Part shown: one piece after another, positions 1 through 6,170 of the stretch
How positions within the stretch are numbered: position 1 is the stretch's first letter
Layout: the number at the start of each line of letters is the position of its first letter
NCBI GenBank assembly: GCA_964293155.1
Contig: CAXYYA010000066.1
Coordinates: 1-13,405 of the forward strand
DNA from: JAQVEB01 sp028698105
GTDB taxonomy: Bacteria > Bacteroidota > Bacteroidia > Bacteroidales > Dysgonomonadaceae
Reading direction: 5' to 3'
DNA: 13,405 bases
Notes under the pieces: generated by a model
The model's database searches: none
Told to the model about the DNA's origin: nothing
The model's input: only the letters and a program-made list of their open reading frames with translations
Made by a program: the position numbers and the translations under genes

Positions 1-659
1 ACCGTATAGGTAGGTTCAAAACCTACCGGTTTTTCCTCTTTGGGGTTAAACCAGATTTGCGCGATACGGCTATTGTGCGCCCCCACGATGTCGGCATCCC
101 AACTATCGCCGATCATCAGCGTTTGGTCACGGCGCGAATTGGTGTTCTTCAACGCAAAAGTGAACATATCCGGGTGCGGTTTGTTGATTCCGGCATCTTC
201 CGAAAGGATAATTTTATCGAAATACGGCCTGAGGCCGGAGTTTTCGATTTTCTTGTATTGCACCTCCCGAAATCCGTTGGAAAGAATGTGCATGCGGTAT
301 TTTGGTTTCAGGTATTCCAGTAAATCCATGGTGCCTTCGATCAGGCGGGTTTTTCGTGTGGTACGCTCCAGAAAATCGTCGCTCAGGTTTTTGGCATACA
401 CCGGATCGTCTATCCCAAATTCCCGCACGGGAAACAAAAAACGCTCTACGATCAGCTCGTCTTTCTGAATTTTTCCTTCGCGGTACAAGCCCCACAGATA
501 GTGGTTACTGGGCATGTACACCTTGTAATAATCATCGAAGGTGGCGTAAAATTCGGCATAACCGTAATCGCGGTAAATTTCTTCGAGACATTCTTTACCG
601 TTTTGATGAATGTCCCAAAGGGTATTGTCGAGATCAATAAAGAGATTTTTGTTAAGCAA
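1..659 (-). CDS. YjjG-like HAD-superfamily nucleotidase (3' end cut by window edge)
   Basis: A HAD-fold phosphatase of the YjjG / noncanonical pyrimidine nucleotidase type; such enzymes dephosphorylate nucleoside monophosphates in the cytosol and can clear abnormal pyrimidine nucleotides. All four HAD motifs are visible: motif I DLDNT (residues 9-13, nucleophile Asp9 and acid/base Asp11), motif II Ser127-Asn128 in LSNGF, motif III Lys160 in NKPHP, and motif IV GDSWDAD (184-190). The stretch from about residue 16 to 110 fits the helical cap. 219 codons are visible, against about 225-235 for the family, so only some 10-15 residues are missing. The only plausible start is TTG at 659-657: an in-frame TGA lies at 674-672 and motif I follows eight codons later. 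It lies 29 bases after the MNT gene and may be co-transcribed with it. The family is clear; the substrate is inferred. Confidence 0.88.
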   Translation of the reverse strand, partial: MLNKNLFIDLDNTLWDIHQNGKECLEEIYRDYGYAEFYATFDDYYKVYMPSNHYLWGLYREGKIQKDELIVERFLFPVREFGIDDPVYAKNLSDDFLERTTRKTRLIEGTMDLLEYLKPKYRMHILSNGFREVQYKKIENSGLRPYFDKIILSEDAGINKPHPDMFTFALKNTNSRRDQTLMIGDSWDADIVGAHNSRIAQIWFNPKEEKPVGFEPTYT

Positions 660-688
660 AATAATTAATATTCAGAAGTTTGAATACG

Positions 689-997
689 CTAAATTTCTAT
701 TCCGGTTGTTTTTACTATATGAATGAGAGGAGAGTCGTCGTTTGAATAAAATTTACTCTTAGGAACAATAAAAGGTTCTATTCTTGAATTGACTTTTCGG
801 GTTAAACTCCAAATTTTTCCGGTCAAAAAATCATTTCCGGCTTCCTCCGTAATAATCATTACGTCTATATCGCTTTCTTCGGTTTTTTTGTCCGTAAGTT
901 GACTACCATACACAAATGCTTTATCAATGCCTATTCCTTCGGATTTCAAAAGAAAAATGTATCTTCTTACCGATTCTATAATTCCTCTTTCAACCAT
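689..997 (-). CDS. MNT-type minimal nucleotidyltransferase, partner of the HEPN protein
   Basis: A 102-residue minimal nucleotidyltransferase of the DNA polymerase beta fold. The signature GS-X10-DXD is exact: Gly31-Ser32, then ten residues, then Asp43 and Asp45 in SDIDV; Glu74 in RIEPF is a possible third metal ligand. In characterised type VII toxin-antitoxin pairs such a protein (MntA) is the antitoxin and AMPylates the HEPN toxin, but in other HEPN/MNT pairs the roles are unsettled. The ATG at 997 lies inside the HEPN gene, so the two reading frames overlap by 22 bases, which suggests translational coupling. The region is AT-rich (single 60-base rows of about 27-33% G+C) compared with flanking housekeeping genes, consistent with horizontal acquisition. 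Family assignment is firm; the toxin/antitoxin role is inferred. Confidence 0.88.
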   Translation of the reverse strand: MVERGIIESVRRYIFLLKSEGIGIDKAFVYGSQLTDKKTEESDIDVMIITEEAGNDFLTGKIWSLTRKVNSRIEPFIVPKSKFYSNDDSPLIHIVKTTGIEI

Positions 998-1362
998 ATA
1001 AACAATTGTTTTGTAAGTTTAAGATAACTTTTGGCATTTTCTACAGACGGCACAGCTGGTTCGTAATCAGGATATCTACCTTCCAACTGATATTTCATCA
1101 ATATTCCTAAAAAAACAAATTCATCTTCCGAGAAGTTTAATTTGACCTGTTCATTCAATAAAAACAAATTGTGGGTTTTTGGTGCAAATTGTCCTGTTTT
1201 TTTCACAAAATGTGCTTTAATGGCTTTTTCGATTGTAAGATGGCAGAAGAAAAGACTATGAAGAACTCGGTTTTTCGACATCAATATTTCAGCCGTAACC
1301 ATATCTTCACTGGCAGTTTTAATCCAATATTCTATTTGTCGCTGGATATTTAACATTTTCAA
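976..1362 (-). CDS. HEPN domain protein, first gene of HEPN/MNT pair
   Basis: A 128-residue all-helical HEPN protein resembling the PF05168 group. Landmarks are Trp13 and Glu19-Asp20 in the first helix, FFCHLTIEKAIKA (38-50) with its EKAxKA core, KTHNL (62-66), and GRYPDY (95-100), the RYPD signature of this group. The RX4-6H catalytic motif of RNase-type HEPN toxins is not visible: no His follows Arg96 at the right distance. It may therefore act as a nucleotidyltransferase partner or as a non-RNase toxin. The start is either TTG at 1362, which has AAGGAG (1375-1370) seven bases upstream, or ATG at 1356; the good spacing favours TTG, although this phylum depends little on such sites. It overlaps the MNT gene by 22 bases and has low G+C. 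Homology is strong; activity is uncertain. Confidence 0.87.
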   Translation of the reverse strand: MKMLNIQRQIEYWIKTASEDMVTAEILMSKNRVLHSLFFCHLTIEKAIKAHFVKKTGQFAPKTHNLFLLNEQVKLNFSEDEFVFLGILMKYQLEGRYPDYEPAVPSVENAKSYLKLTKQLFIWLKEEL

Positions 1363-1378
1363 TTCTTTTCTCCTTATT

Positions 1379-1440
1379 AAAGAAAAGAGTTACGGAATAT
1401 GAACAATTATTCTAACATTTTAGTTCACAATCCGTAACTC
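1379..1440 (-). terminator. Long hairpin with T-rich tail after the lipoprotein gene
   Basis: On the minus strand a perfect 10-base arm, GAGTTACGGA (1440-1431), pairs with TCCGTAACTC (1396-1387). The stem extends inward through one T-T mismatch, three pairs including one G-U, and a further GAAC/GTTC four-pair segment, giving about 18 paired positions around a loop of roughly 18 bases. TTTTCTTT (1386-1379) follows at once, as expected for an intrinsic terminator of the rsmI-lipoprotein transcript, whose stop codon is at 1468-1466. The hairpin ends only about 17-25 bases before the HEPN start, so it could also work as an attenuator or operator for the HEPN/MNT operon. The hairpin is seen directly; its function is inferred. 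Confidence 0.72.
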
Positions 1441-1465
1441 GTTACTCAAAACCCCGCTGCATCCT

Positions 1466-2320
1466 CTAATACACTTCGATGATCAGATACTTCGTCAAAC
1501 TCCAAAAACGTTGCGTATCCGTGATCTGGAAGGTGAGGTTCCCGTCGGCGCCTTTCACCAAATCGTATGTCCCTTCGGGATGGGTTGACCATATCTTGGC
1601 TTTTGGCGCGTAAAGCGGTATTTCCGTTACGTCGCGAATATCAATTTTAAGGAAGTAATCCTTGTTGAAGGTGTCTTGCATCACCTTGGTGGATTTTAGG
1701 AAGCCGCCCGATAAAATTTTCTGTTCTTTCAACTCGCTTGCCGTTCCAAAAACATAATATGCCGTATGCAACGATTTGTCCTGCTGTTGGATGGTTTCGG
1801 CCTGCGATTGCGTTTCGGTAGCCAGAGAAGTAACATCGCTCGACAGTTTTGTAATGGTTGCATCTTTTTGTGCGAGCTGATTTTGGAGTTCTGTAATGCG
1901 GGTAGCGCTCTCCTGCATTTCCTTGTTTAACCTGTCAATTGTATTTTTCAATGAGGCAACCTGTTTATTGCTGCCTGCATATTTTTTATTCAATTCGGCA
2001 AGTTGAGCCTTGTTTTTCTTCAGAATTTCGTTGATCATCTGAAAATTATCGTTCACACGCGCTTTGGTATCTTTGCTCATTTCGCCGCTTTGCGATGATT
2101 GCGTGGAAATATACTTTTCTGCTTCCCTGATCTTGTCGAAATTTGCTTCAACATCACTAATCACCGACATCATTTCCGAAACCTCGGCATCGGCTGCCGA
2201 CGATTGTTGCAGAAGGGAATCTCTCTGCGCTTGCAGCTCTTTATATTCTTTCGATTCCTTCACATTGGTGCACGAGAAAATTAATCCCATGCCAAGAAAT
2301 AAAATCAAGATTTTTTTCAT
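1466..2320 (-). CDS. Coiled-coil surface lipoprotein (possibly Cbp1-like)
   Basis: A 284-residue predicted lipoprotein. The start chosen is the ATG at 2320, giving MKKILILFLGMGLIFSC with a lipobox ending at Cys17; the longer reading frame back to 2386 would put an unlikely 22-residue leader before the signal peptide and reach into the spacer after rsmI. After the lipid anchor, residues about 20-180 are strongly helical and rich in Q, E, K, S and A; about 95-182 has heptad-like Leu/Ile/Val spacing typical of a coiled coil. A compact C-terminal segment begins at about 183 (HTAYYVFGT) and ends in Y-L-I-I-E-V-Y. The architecture matches coiled-coil lipoproteins of Bacteroidales, some of which are annotated as Cbp1-family collagen-binding adhesins; that name is from memory and adhesion is unproven here. 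It is the last gene before the terminator hairpin, 70 bases after rsmI. Confidence 0.8.
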   Translation of the reverse strand: MKKILILFLGMGLIFSCTNVKESKEYKELQAQRDSLLQQSSAADAEVSEMMSVISDVEANFDKIREAEKYISTQSSQSGEMSKDTKARVNDNFQMINEILKKNKAQLAELNKKYAGSNKQVASLKNTIDRLNKEMQESATRITELQNQLAQKDATITKLSSDVTSLATETQSQAETIQQQDKSLHTAYYVFGTASELKEQKILSGGFLKSTKVMQDTFNKDYFLKIDIRDVTEIPLYAPKAKIWSTHPEGTYDLVKGADGNLTFQITDTQRFWSLTKYLIIEVY

Positions 2321-2390
2321 AACTTTTACTTTTTTATTTGTATTAAACAAATTTATTTTCAATTGGTTTGTTTGGCACAACGCCAAAAAT

Positions 2391-3065
2391 TCATTTATCT
2401 TTTCCGTTAACCACGATAACGAACTCGCCTTTGGGTTCGTTGGTGGTAAAATGCGCGATCAATTCAGTTAATGTTCCTCTTATCGTTTCTTCGTATATTT
2501 TCGATATTTCGCGCGAAACCGAAGCATATCGTTCTTCGCCGAAATATTCCGCGAATTGGGTCAATGTTTTCAACACACGATACGGCGATTCGTAAAAGAT
2601 CATCGTACGGGTTTCTTCGGCCAGTTCCTGCAAACGGGTCTGACGGCCTTTTTTTTGCGGGAGAAACCCTTCGAAACAAAAACGGTCGTTGGGAATCCCC
2701 GACATCACCAGCGCCGGAACAAACGCCGTGGCACCCGGCAGGCATTCCACGCCAACGCCCTCTTTCACGCATTCGCGTACGATTAAAAAGCCCGGATCGG
2801 AGATCGCCGGCGTTCCGGCATCGGAAATCAGGGCAATGTTTTCGCCGCTTTTTATGCGTTGAACAATGTTGCCGGCAGTTTTGTGTTCATTAAATTTGTG
2901 ATGCGACTGCATTCGGGTGTCTATACCGAGGTGTTTCAGCAGAAATCCGCTGGTGCGGGTATCTTCGGCAAGGATCAAGTCGCATGTTTTCAACACATTG
3001 ATCGCTCTCAATGTGATATCTTCCATATTCCCTATCGGCGTGGGAACCACGAATAATTTTCCCAT
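2391..3065 (-). CDS. rsmI: 16S rRNA (cytidine1402-2'-O)-methyltransferase RsmI
   Basis: A SAM-dependent tetrapyrrole-methylase-fold enzyme that 2'-O-methylates C1402 of 16S rRNA in the ribosomal P site; in other bacteria it acts with RsmH at the same nucleotide. Motifs in order: VPTPIGNMEDIT (7-18), AEDTRTSG (33-40), the HEHK-type segment NEHKTAG (59-65), ALISDAGTPAISDPG (78-92), CLPGATAFVPALVMSG (108-123), GFLPQKKGRQTRL (133-145) and FYESPYR (157-163). The start chosen is ATG at 3065, which gives MGKLFVVPTP as in the family; a further start six codons upstream is less likely. At 224 residues it lacks the extra C-terminal region of the E. coli protein (286 residues), as is usual for short family members. 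It follows the upstream gene by 23 bases and so probably shares its transcript. Confidence 0.96.
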   Translation of the reverse strand: MGKLFVVPTPIGNMEDITLRAINVLKTCDLILAEDTRTSGFLLKHLGIDTRMQSHHKFNEHKTAGNIVQRIKSGENIALISDAGTPAISDPGFLIVRECVKEGVGVECLPGATAFVPALVMSGIPNDRFCFEGFLPQKKGRQTRLQELAEETRTMIFYESPYRVLKTLTQFAEYFGEERYASVSREISKIYEETIRGTLTELIAHFTTNEPKGEFVIVVNGKDK

Positions 3066-3088
3066 ATCGTTCTCCGGAAACAACGGAA

Positions 3089-3835
3089 CTATTCAAATCC
3101 TTTTTGCAGCACGGCAAGAAACTCTTTCACCGTTTTGTCCTCGAAATTCCACGATGTGTGCTGCCGCAAATAATGCTCTACGTCGGGATAATTATCAAAG
3201 GCGTTGAGCTTTATCATCATGTTGTTCATCTCCAACCGATCGTTGTTGAACAATTCGCGCTGAAACAAAAAACGGTCGTTCAGGCTGATCCCTCTTTTCA
3301 AATCCAGAACCGCAGGTTCTTTTTGAATGGTATCGTTCAATGAAGTGATCACGGGAACTTCTTCCTGACTTTCCGTTTCATCCGGAACGATCGCTACGGG
3401 AGACTCAGCTACATCGGGCTTTTTATATTCGGGCAGAACGATGCCTTCGGCATATTTATTCCGCTGCACACCAGGCATTTCCTCCGGTTGCTCTTTCTTT
3501 TCTTCGGGAATTTCAACCGAGGGAACAACCGGTTCGGCCGGAAGCTCTTCTTCCACAACCGGTTGACCGGGAACAAGGGTTGCCGCCGCAACTGTGCTTG
3601 CCTTATTTTCGGCTTCCGATAAAAATTTCACCAGTTTTTCCATCTGGTTCTTCATTTCCTCGATCTGGAGATTTTCCAACTCGTGCAATGCGCGCATGAT
3701 GTTTTCGGTTCTGTCAAAAGCCTCCCTGAAGAAGGAGAAAGGAACCGCATCGGTATCCTTCGACGCTGTCACTCTCTCTTCCAGGCGTTTAATGTTGTCC
3801 AGAAGATCGTTGATATATGCTTTTTTCTTTTCCAA
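3089..3835 (-). CDS. Conserved Bacteroidetes-type hypothetical protein with acidic linker
   Basis: 248 residues, function unknown. Three zones can be seen. Residues 1-80 are helical and charged, likely a coiled coil (LEERV, ALHELENLQIEEMKNQ and so on). Residues about 85-175 form a low-complexity, Pro/Glu/Val-rich, probably disordered linker. Residues about 180-248 form a compact C-terminal domain starting SLNDRFLFQRELF and containing a Trp near 229. I recall similar C-terminal segments in other Bacteroidetes hypotheticals, but no function. There is no signal peptide or membrane segment, so it is probably cytoplasmic. The only sensible start is TTG at 3835: an in-frame TAA lies at 3850-3848 and the first internal ATG is at residue 47. 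It heads a group with rsmI and the lipoprotein, behind a good -7 element at 3894-3887. Confidence 0.8.
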   Translation of the reverse strand: MEKKKAYINDLLDNIKRLEERVTASKDTDAVPFSFFREAFDRTENIMRALHELENLQIEEMKNQMEKLVKFLSEAENKASTVAAATLVPGQPVVEEELPAEPVVPSVEIPEEKKEQPEEMPGVQRNKYAEGIVLPEYKKPDVAESPVAIVPDETESQEEVPVITSLNDTIQKEPAVLDLKRGISLNDRFLFQRELFNNDRLEMNNMMIKLNAFDNYPDVEHYLRQHTSWNFEDKTVKEFLAVLQKGFE

Positions 3836-3886
3836 ATCGGTTGGTTTTTAGTTGTTCAGCGTTGTCTATTCTGCATTTTAACACAA

Positions 3887-3894
3887 CAAAAGTA
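3887..3894 (-). promoter_or_regulatory. Candidate Bacteroidetes -7 element for the hypothetical-rsmI-lipoprotein operon
   Basis: TACTTTTG on the minus strand is an exact match to the TAnnTTTG consensus of the Bacteroidetes primary sigma factor. A weak -33 candidate (TTTT) lies about 22 bases upstream, inside the end of the helicase gene. The element sits in the 63-base gap between the helicase stop and the TTG start at 3835, leaving an untranslated leader of about 45 bases. Motif match only; no transcript data. Confidence 0.45.
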
Positions 3895-3898
3895 GTAA

Positions 3899-5323
3899 TT
3901 ATTTAGAAAGTGCGATAAAATCGGTGGGCAAATTCACAAGATATAACATTTCTGAACTTCTCGTAATAGATGTGTAAAGCCACCGGTAAAAGTTTTCGCC
4001 TAAATATGAGGTGTTTACATAGCCCAAATCCAGAAAAACATTTTTCCACTCGCCGCCCTGTGCCTTGTGGCAGGTTACGGCATAGCCGTATTTCACCAAA
4101 AGCGCATTAAAATAGGGGTTTTCCTTCATTTTTTTATAGCGGTTGCGCTTTTGCGGAATATCGGCATAATCTTCCATCACTGCGGAGAAAAGCGCGTCGT
4201 TCTGCTCGCGTGTGAGCCCCGGCACTTCGGTGTGCAGCGCGTCCACGTTTATTTTGGCTTCAAACTCCACATCGTAATCTTTATGGCGAAGCCATACGTT
4301 GCAAAACCGAAAACCGTACATCTCTTCGTATCCGCGAATCCTCACGATCTCAACAAATTCGCCGTTGGCGAGGAAATCAATGTTTTCGAAATTGTCCGTC
4401 CAGTAGTAATTGTTTTTGGTGATCATCAACAGGTCGCCGTTCGAGAGTTCCTCTTCGCGATAGAGAATGGCATTCCGGATTCCGTTGTTATAGGCGTTTA
4501 CGCGCTTGTTGGAGCGGGAAATAACGATGGTTTCCTCCACGCCGTCGCGTTGATATGCGCTCGATATTTCTTCGATCAGTTCGGTGCCGGTGATCCGTTT
4601 TACATCGGCGAACGTATCCACGTTTAATTTCGGATAATCCTGTGTTTGTCCCGATTTTAGCGCATTGCGCAGCATGGTTGCGTTGAAAAGCACGCCCGAT
4701 TCTTCTTCCTGGCGCACAATTTCGGTGAGCGTGCTTTCCGATACCTCCAGGCCATAACTCTTGAGGGATTCAGGGTCCAAAGCCGGACTGCTCTCTTCCT
4801 TTACCGGAGGTAGCTGGGCTGTATCGCCCAGCAACAGCAACCGGCAACCTTCGCCGGAATAGACAAATTCGATCAGATCGTCCAGCAAACGGCCCGAGCC
4901 GAAAACTGCAAAATCGGCAGTCACGTTGCTTATCATAGACGCTTCATCTACAATGAACAAAGTATATTTATGCAGGTTCTCCGCCAGAGAAAATTTCGAA
5001 ATTCCTTCGGAAAACTTTTGTTGCCGATATATTTTCTTGTGAATGGTAAATGCCGGCTGGGCGGCATAACCCGAAAAGACTTTCGCAGCTCTGCCCGTGG
5101 GCGCTAAAAGTACCGATTTTTGGTTGAAACCGTTCATGGTTTTCACCAGACTCCCGATCAGGGACGATTTGCCTGTTCCGGCATAACCTTTCAGCAGAAA
5201 AATACGGTTATTATCGGGTAAAAAAATGAACTCCGCAATTTTATCCAGAGCCCGTGCCTGATCATTTGTGAAAACGTGAGGGAAATTTGCATTGATTTTC
5301 TCGATAAAGAACCGATTTATCAT
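3899..5323 (-). CDS. RecD-like superfamily 1 DNA helicase (AAA_30 / UvrD_C_2 type)
   Basis: A 474-residue ATP-dependent helicase of superfamily 1, closest in motif layout to RecD2/Dda-type 5'-3' helicases, probably acting in DNA repair or recombination. Motif Q-like FTNDQARAL (18-26); Walker A GYAGTGKSS (46-54); Ia LLAPTGRAA (72-80); Walker B IVDEAS (124-129); motif III LLGDTAQLPPV (164-174); motif IV LTEIVRQ (199-205); motif V TCHKAQGGEW (417-426); motif VI YTSITR (450-455) with its arginine finger. All motifs are intact. It lacks the long N-terminal region of full RecD2 and there are no recB or recC neighbours, so it is a stand-alone helicase. The start is ATG at 5323; the divergent membrane-protein gene begins 114 bases away. 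The helicase fold is certain; the pathway is inferred. Confidence 0.92.
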   Translation of the reverse strand: MINRFFIEKINANFPHVFTNDQARALDKIAEFIFLPDNNRIFLLKGYAGTGKSSLIGSLVKTMNGFNQKSVLLAPTGRAAKVFSGYAAQPAFTIHKKIYRQQKFSEGISKFSLAENLHKYTLFIVDEASMISNVTADFAVFGSGRLLDDLIEFVYSGEGCRLLLLGDTAQLPPVKEESSPALDPESLKSYGLEVSESTLTEIVRQEEESGVLFNATMLRNALKSGQTQDYPKLNVDTFADVKRITGTELIEEISSAYQRDGVEETIVISRSNKRVNAYNNGIRNAILYREEELSNGDLLMITKNNYYWTDNFENIDFLANGEFVEIVRIRGYEEMYGFRFCNVWLRHKDYDVEFEAKINVDALHTEVPGLTREQNDALFSAVMEDYADIPQKRNRYKKMKENPYFNALLVKYGYAVTCHKAQGGEWKNVFLDLGYVNTSYLGENFYRWLYTSITRSSEMLYLVNLPTDFIALSK

Positions 5324-5344
5324 TTTTTTTCGTAATTTTTCATG

Positions 5345-5352
5345 TAAAAGTA
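5345..5352 (-). promoter_or_regulatory. Candidate -7 element of the helicase gene, within a small dyad
   Basis: TACTTTTA on the minus strand matches TAnnTTTG at all fixed positions but the last and sits 21 bases before the helicase ATG. It lies inside a small inverted repeat, ATGTA (5342-5346) and TACAT (5354-5358), which could be an operator. The ten bases TACTACTTTT also occur at the -7 element of the next operon (3887-3894). There is no good -33 element. This is a weak prediction. Confidence 0.3.
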
Positions 5353-5373
5353 GTACATTTATTATTCTTTTTC

Positions 5374-5381
5374 TAAATTTG
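5374..5381 (+). promoter_or_regulatory. Candidate -7 element for the membrane protein-DUF3822-rsmD operon
   Basis: TAAATTTG is an exact match to TAnnTTTG on the plus strand. It lies 56 bases before the ATG at 5438, and the leader in between is A-rich (for example AAAAAAAGAAAAG just before the start), as is usual for Bacteroidetes translation. No clear TTTG -33 box is visible at the expected distance. The element is back to back with the helicase promoter candidate in the same 114-base divergent gap. Confidence 0.45.
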
Positions 5382-5437
5382 TAGTCAAAATCAGAAAATC
5401 AATAATCGAATAATATAAACTAAAAAAAGAAAAGTCC

Positions 5438-6145
5438 ATGAAATTTGTAATGAGAGCGATTTTGATAATCGCAATTTTACTTTTAGGTTTCCTGAGCTGG
5501 AAAAGTATCCAAGGCCCTATTGAGTTCCAAAAGGAATCCGATAAAAGAGACAAGGCCGTAATCCAACGTCTTGTGGATATCCGCACGGCACAAGTTGCCT
5601 TCCGTGATAAATTTAAAAATTATACGGCAAGTTTTGATTCGTTGATCAACTTCATCAAGACTGGAAGAGTGGCAACATTAAGCCGGTACGGAGACCTTAC
5701 CGAAGCACAGTTGGAGGCCGGAATGACGGAAGAAAAAGCAATGAGAATCATCCGTGGCGGAAACGAAAGCGCCATAAAGGCTGCGGGACTGTGGGACAGC
5801 GAAAACAACCGTCCTCAATTAATGCGTGACTCTATTTTCTCGCCGGCAATTGAGGTGCTTTATCCCAACCGTACGAACTTCAGCGCTGACTCGTTGAAAT
5901 TTGTGCCATACGGCCATGGTGCAACGTTCCAGATGGCTACAGACACCCTTGCAACCGCTTCCGGTTACACGGTAAATGTTTTTGAAGCAAAAACACCTTA
6001 CACAACTTATTTGAGCGATCTAAACAAGAAACTTTTAGGTCAACGGATTCAGGAAGTACTCGACAGGCCGGGTGAAAACAACTACCCGGGAATGAAAGTA
6101 GGCTCACTCACCAGCGCTAACAACAACGCCGGTAACTGGGAATAA
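5438..6145 (+). CDS. Single-pass membrane protein of unknown function, loosely pilin-like
   Basis: 235 residues that I cannot assign to a named family. A short basic N-terminus (MKFVMR) is followed by one hydrophobic helix (about 7-21), then a charged helical stretch (about 30-75, including DIRTAQVAFRDKFKNY) and a mixed soluble domain to the end, with a Gly/Asn/Ser-rich tail. The topology suggests that most of the protein lies outside the inner membrane. A short cytoplasmic tail, one helix, an amphipathic helix and the FRDKFKNYTASFDSL segment recall pilin or pseudopilin N-terminal halves, but there is no prepilin peptidase site (no Gly before the hydrophobic helix), so this is only a resemblance. 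An in-frame Met at position 5 is an alternative start. It leads an apparent operon: the DUF3822 gene follows after 25 bases and rsmD overlaps that. Confidence 0.75.
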   Translation: MKFVMRAILIIAILLLGFLSWKSIQGPIEFQKESDKRDKAVIQRLVDIRTAQVAFRDKFKNYTASFDSLINFIKTGRVATLSRYGDLTEAQLEAGMTEEKAMRIIRGGNESAIKAAGLWDSENNRPQLMRDSIFSPAIEVLYPNRTNFSADSLKFVPYGHGATFQMATDTLATASGYTVNVFEAKTPYTTYLSDLNKKLLGQRIQEVLDRPGENNYPGMKVGSLTSANNNAGNWE

Positions 6146-6170
6146 ACACTTTCAACAACCAACCCTGTTT

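Noticed and set aside
40..640. Several plus- and minus-strand frames at the left edge
   Set aside because: All overlap the yjjG-like gene, whose four HAD motifs read through in one minus-strand frame that stays open to the window edge.
2321..2386. Longer start for the lipoprotein (extra 22 residues)
   Set aside because: The added residues would precede a textbook lipoprotein signal peptide, and the longer start would lie right beside the rsmI stop codon; the ATG at 2320 fits the lipobox.
4067..4627. 186-codon plus-strand frame opposite the helicase
   Set aside because: It overlaps the helicase region whose motifs run unbroken on the minus strand; no promoter or domain supports it.
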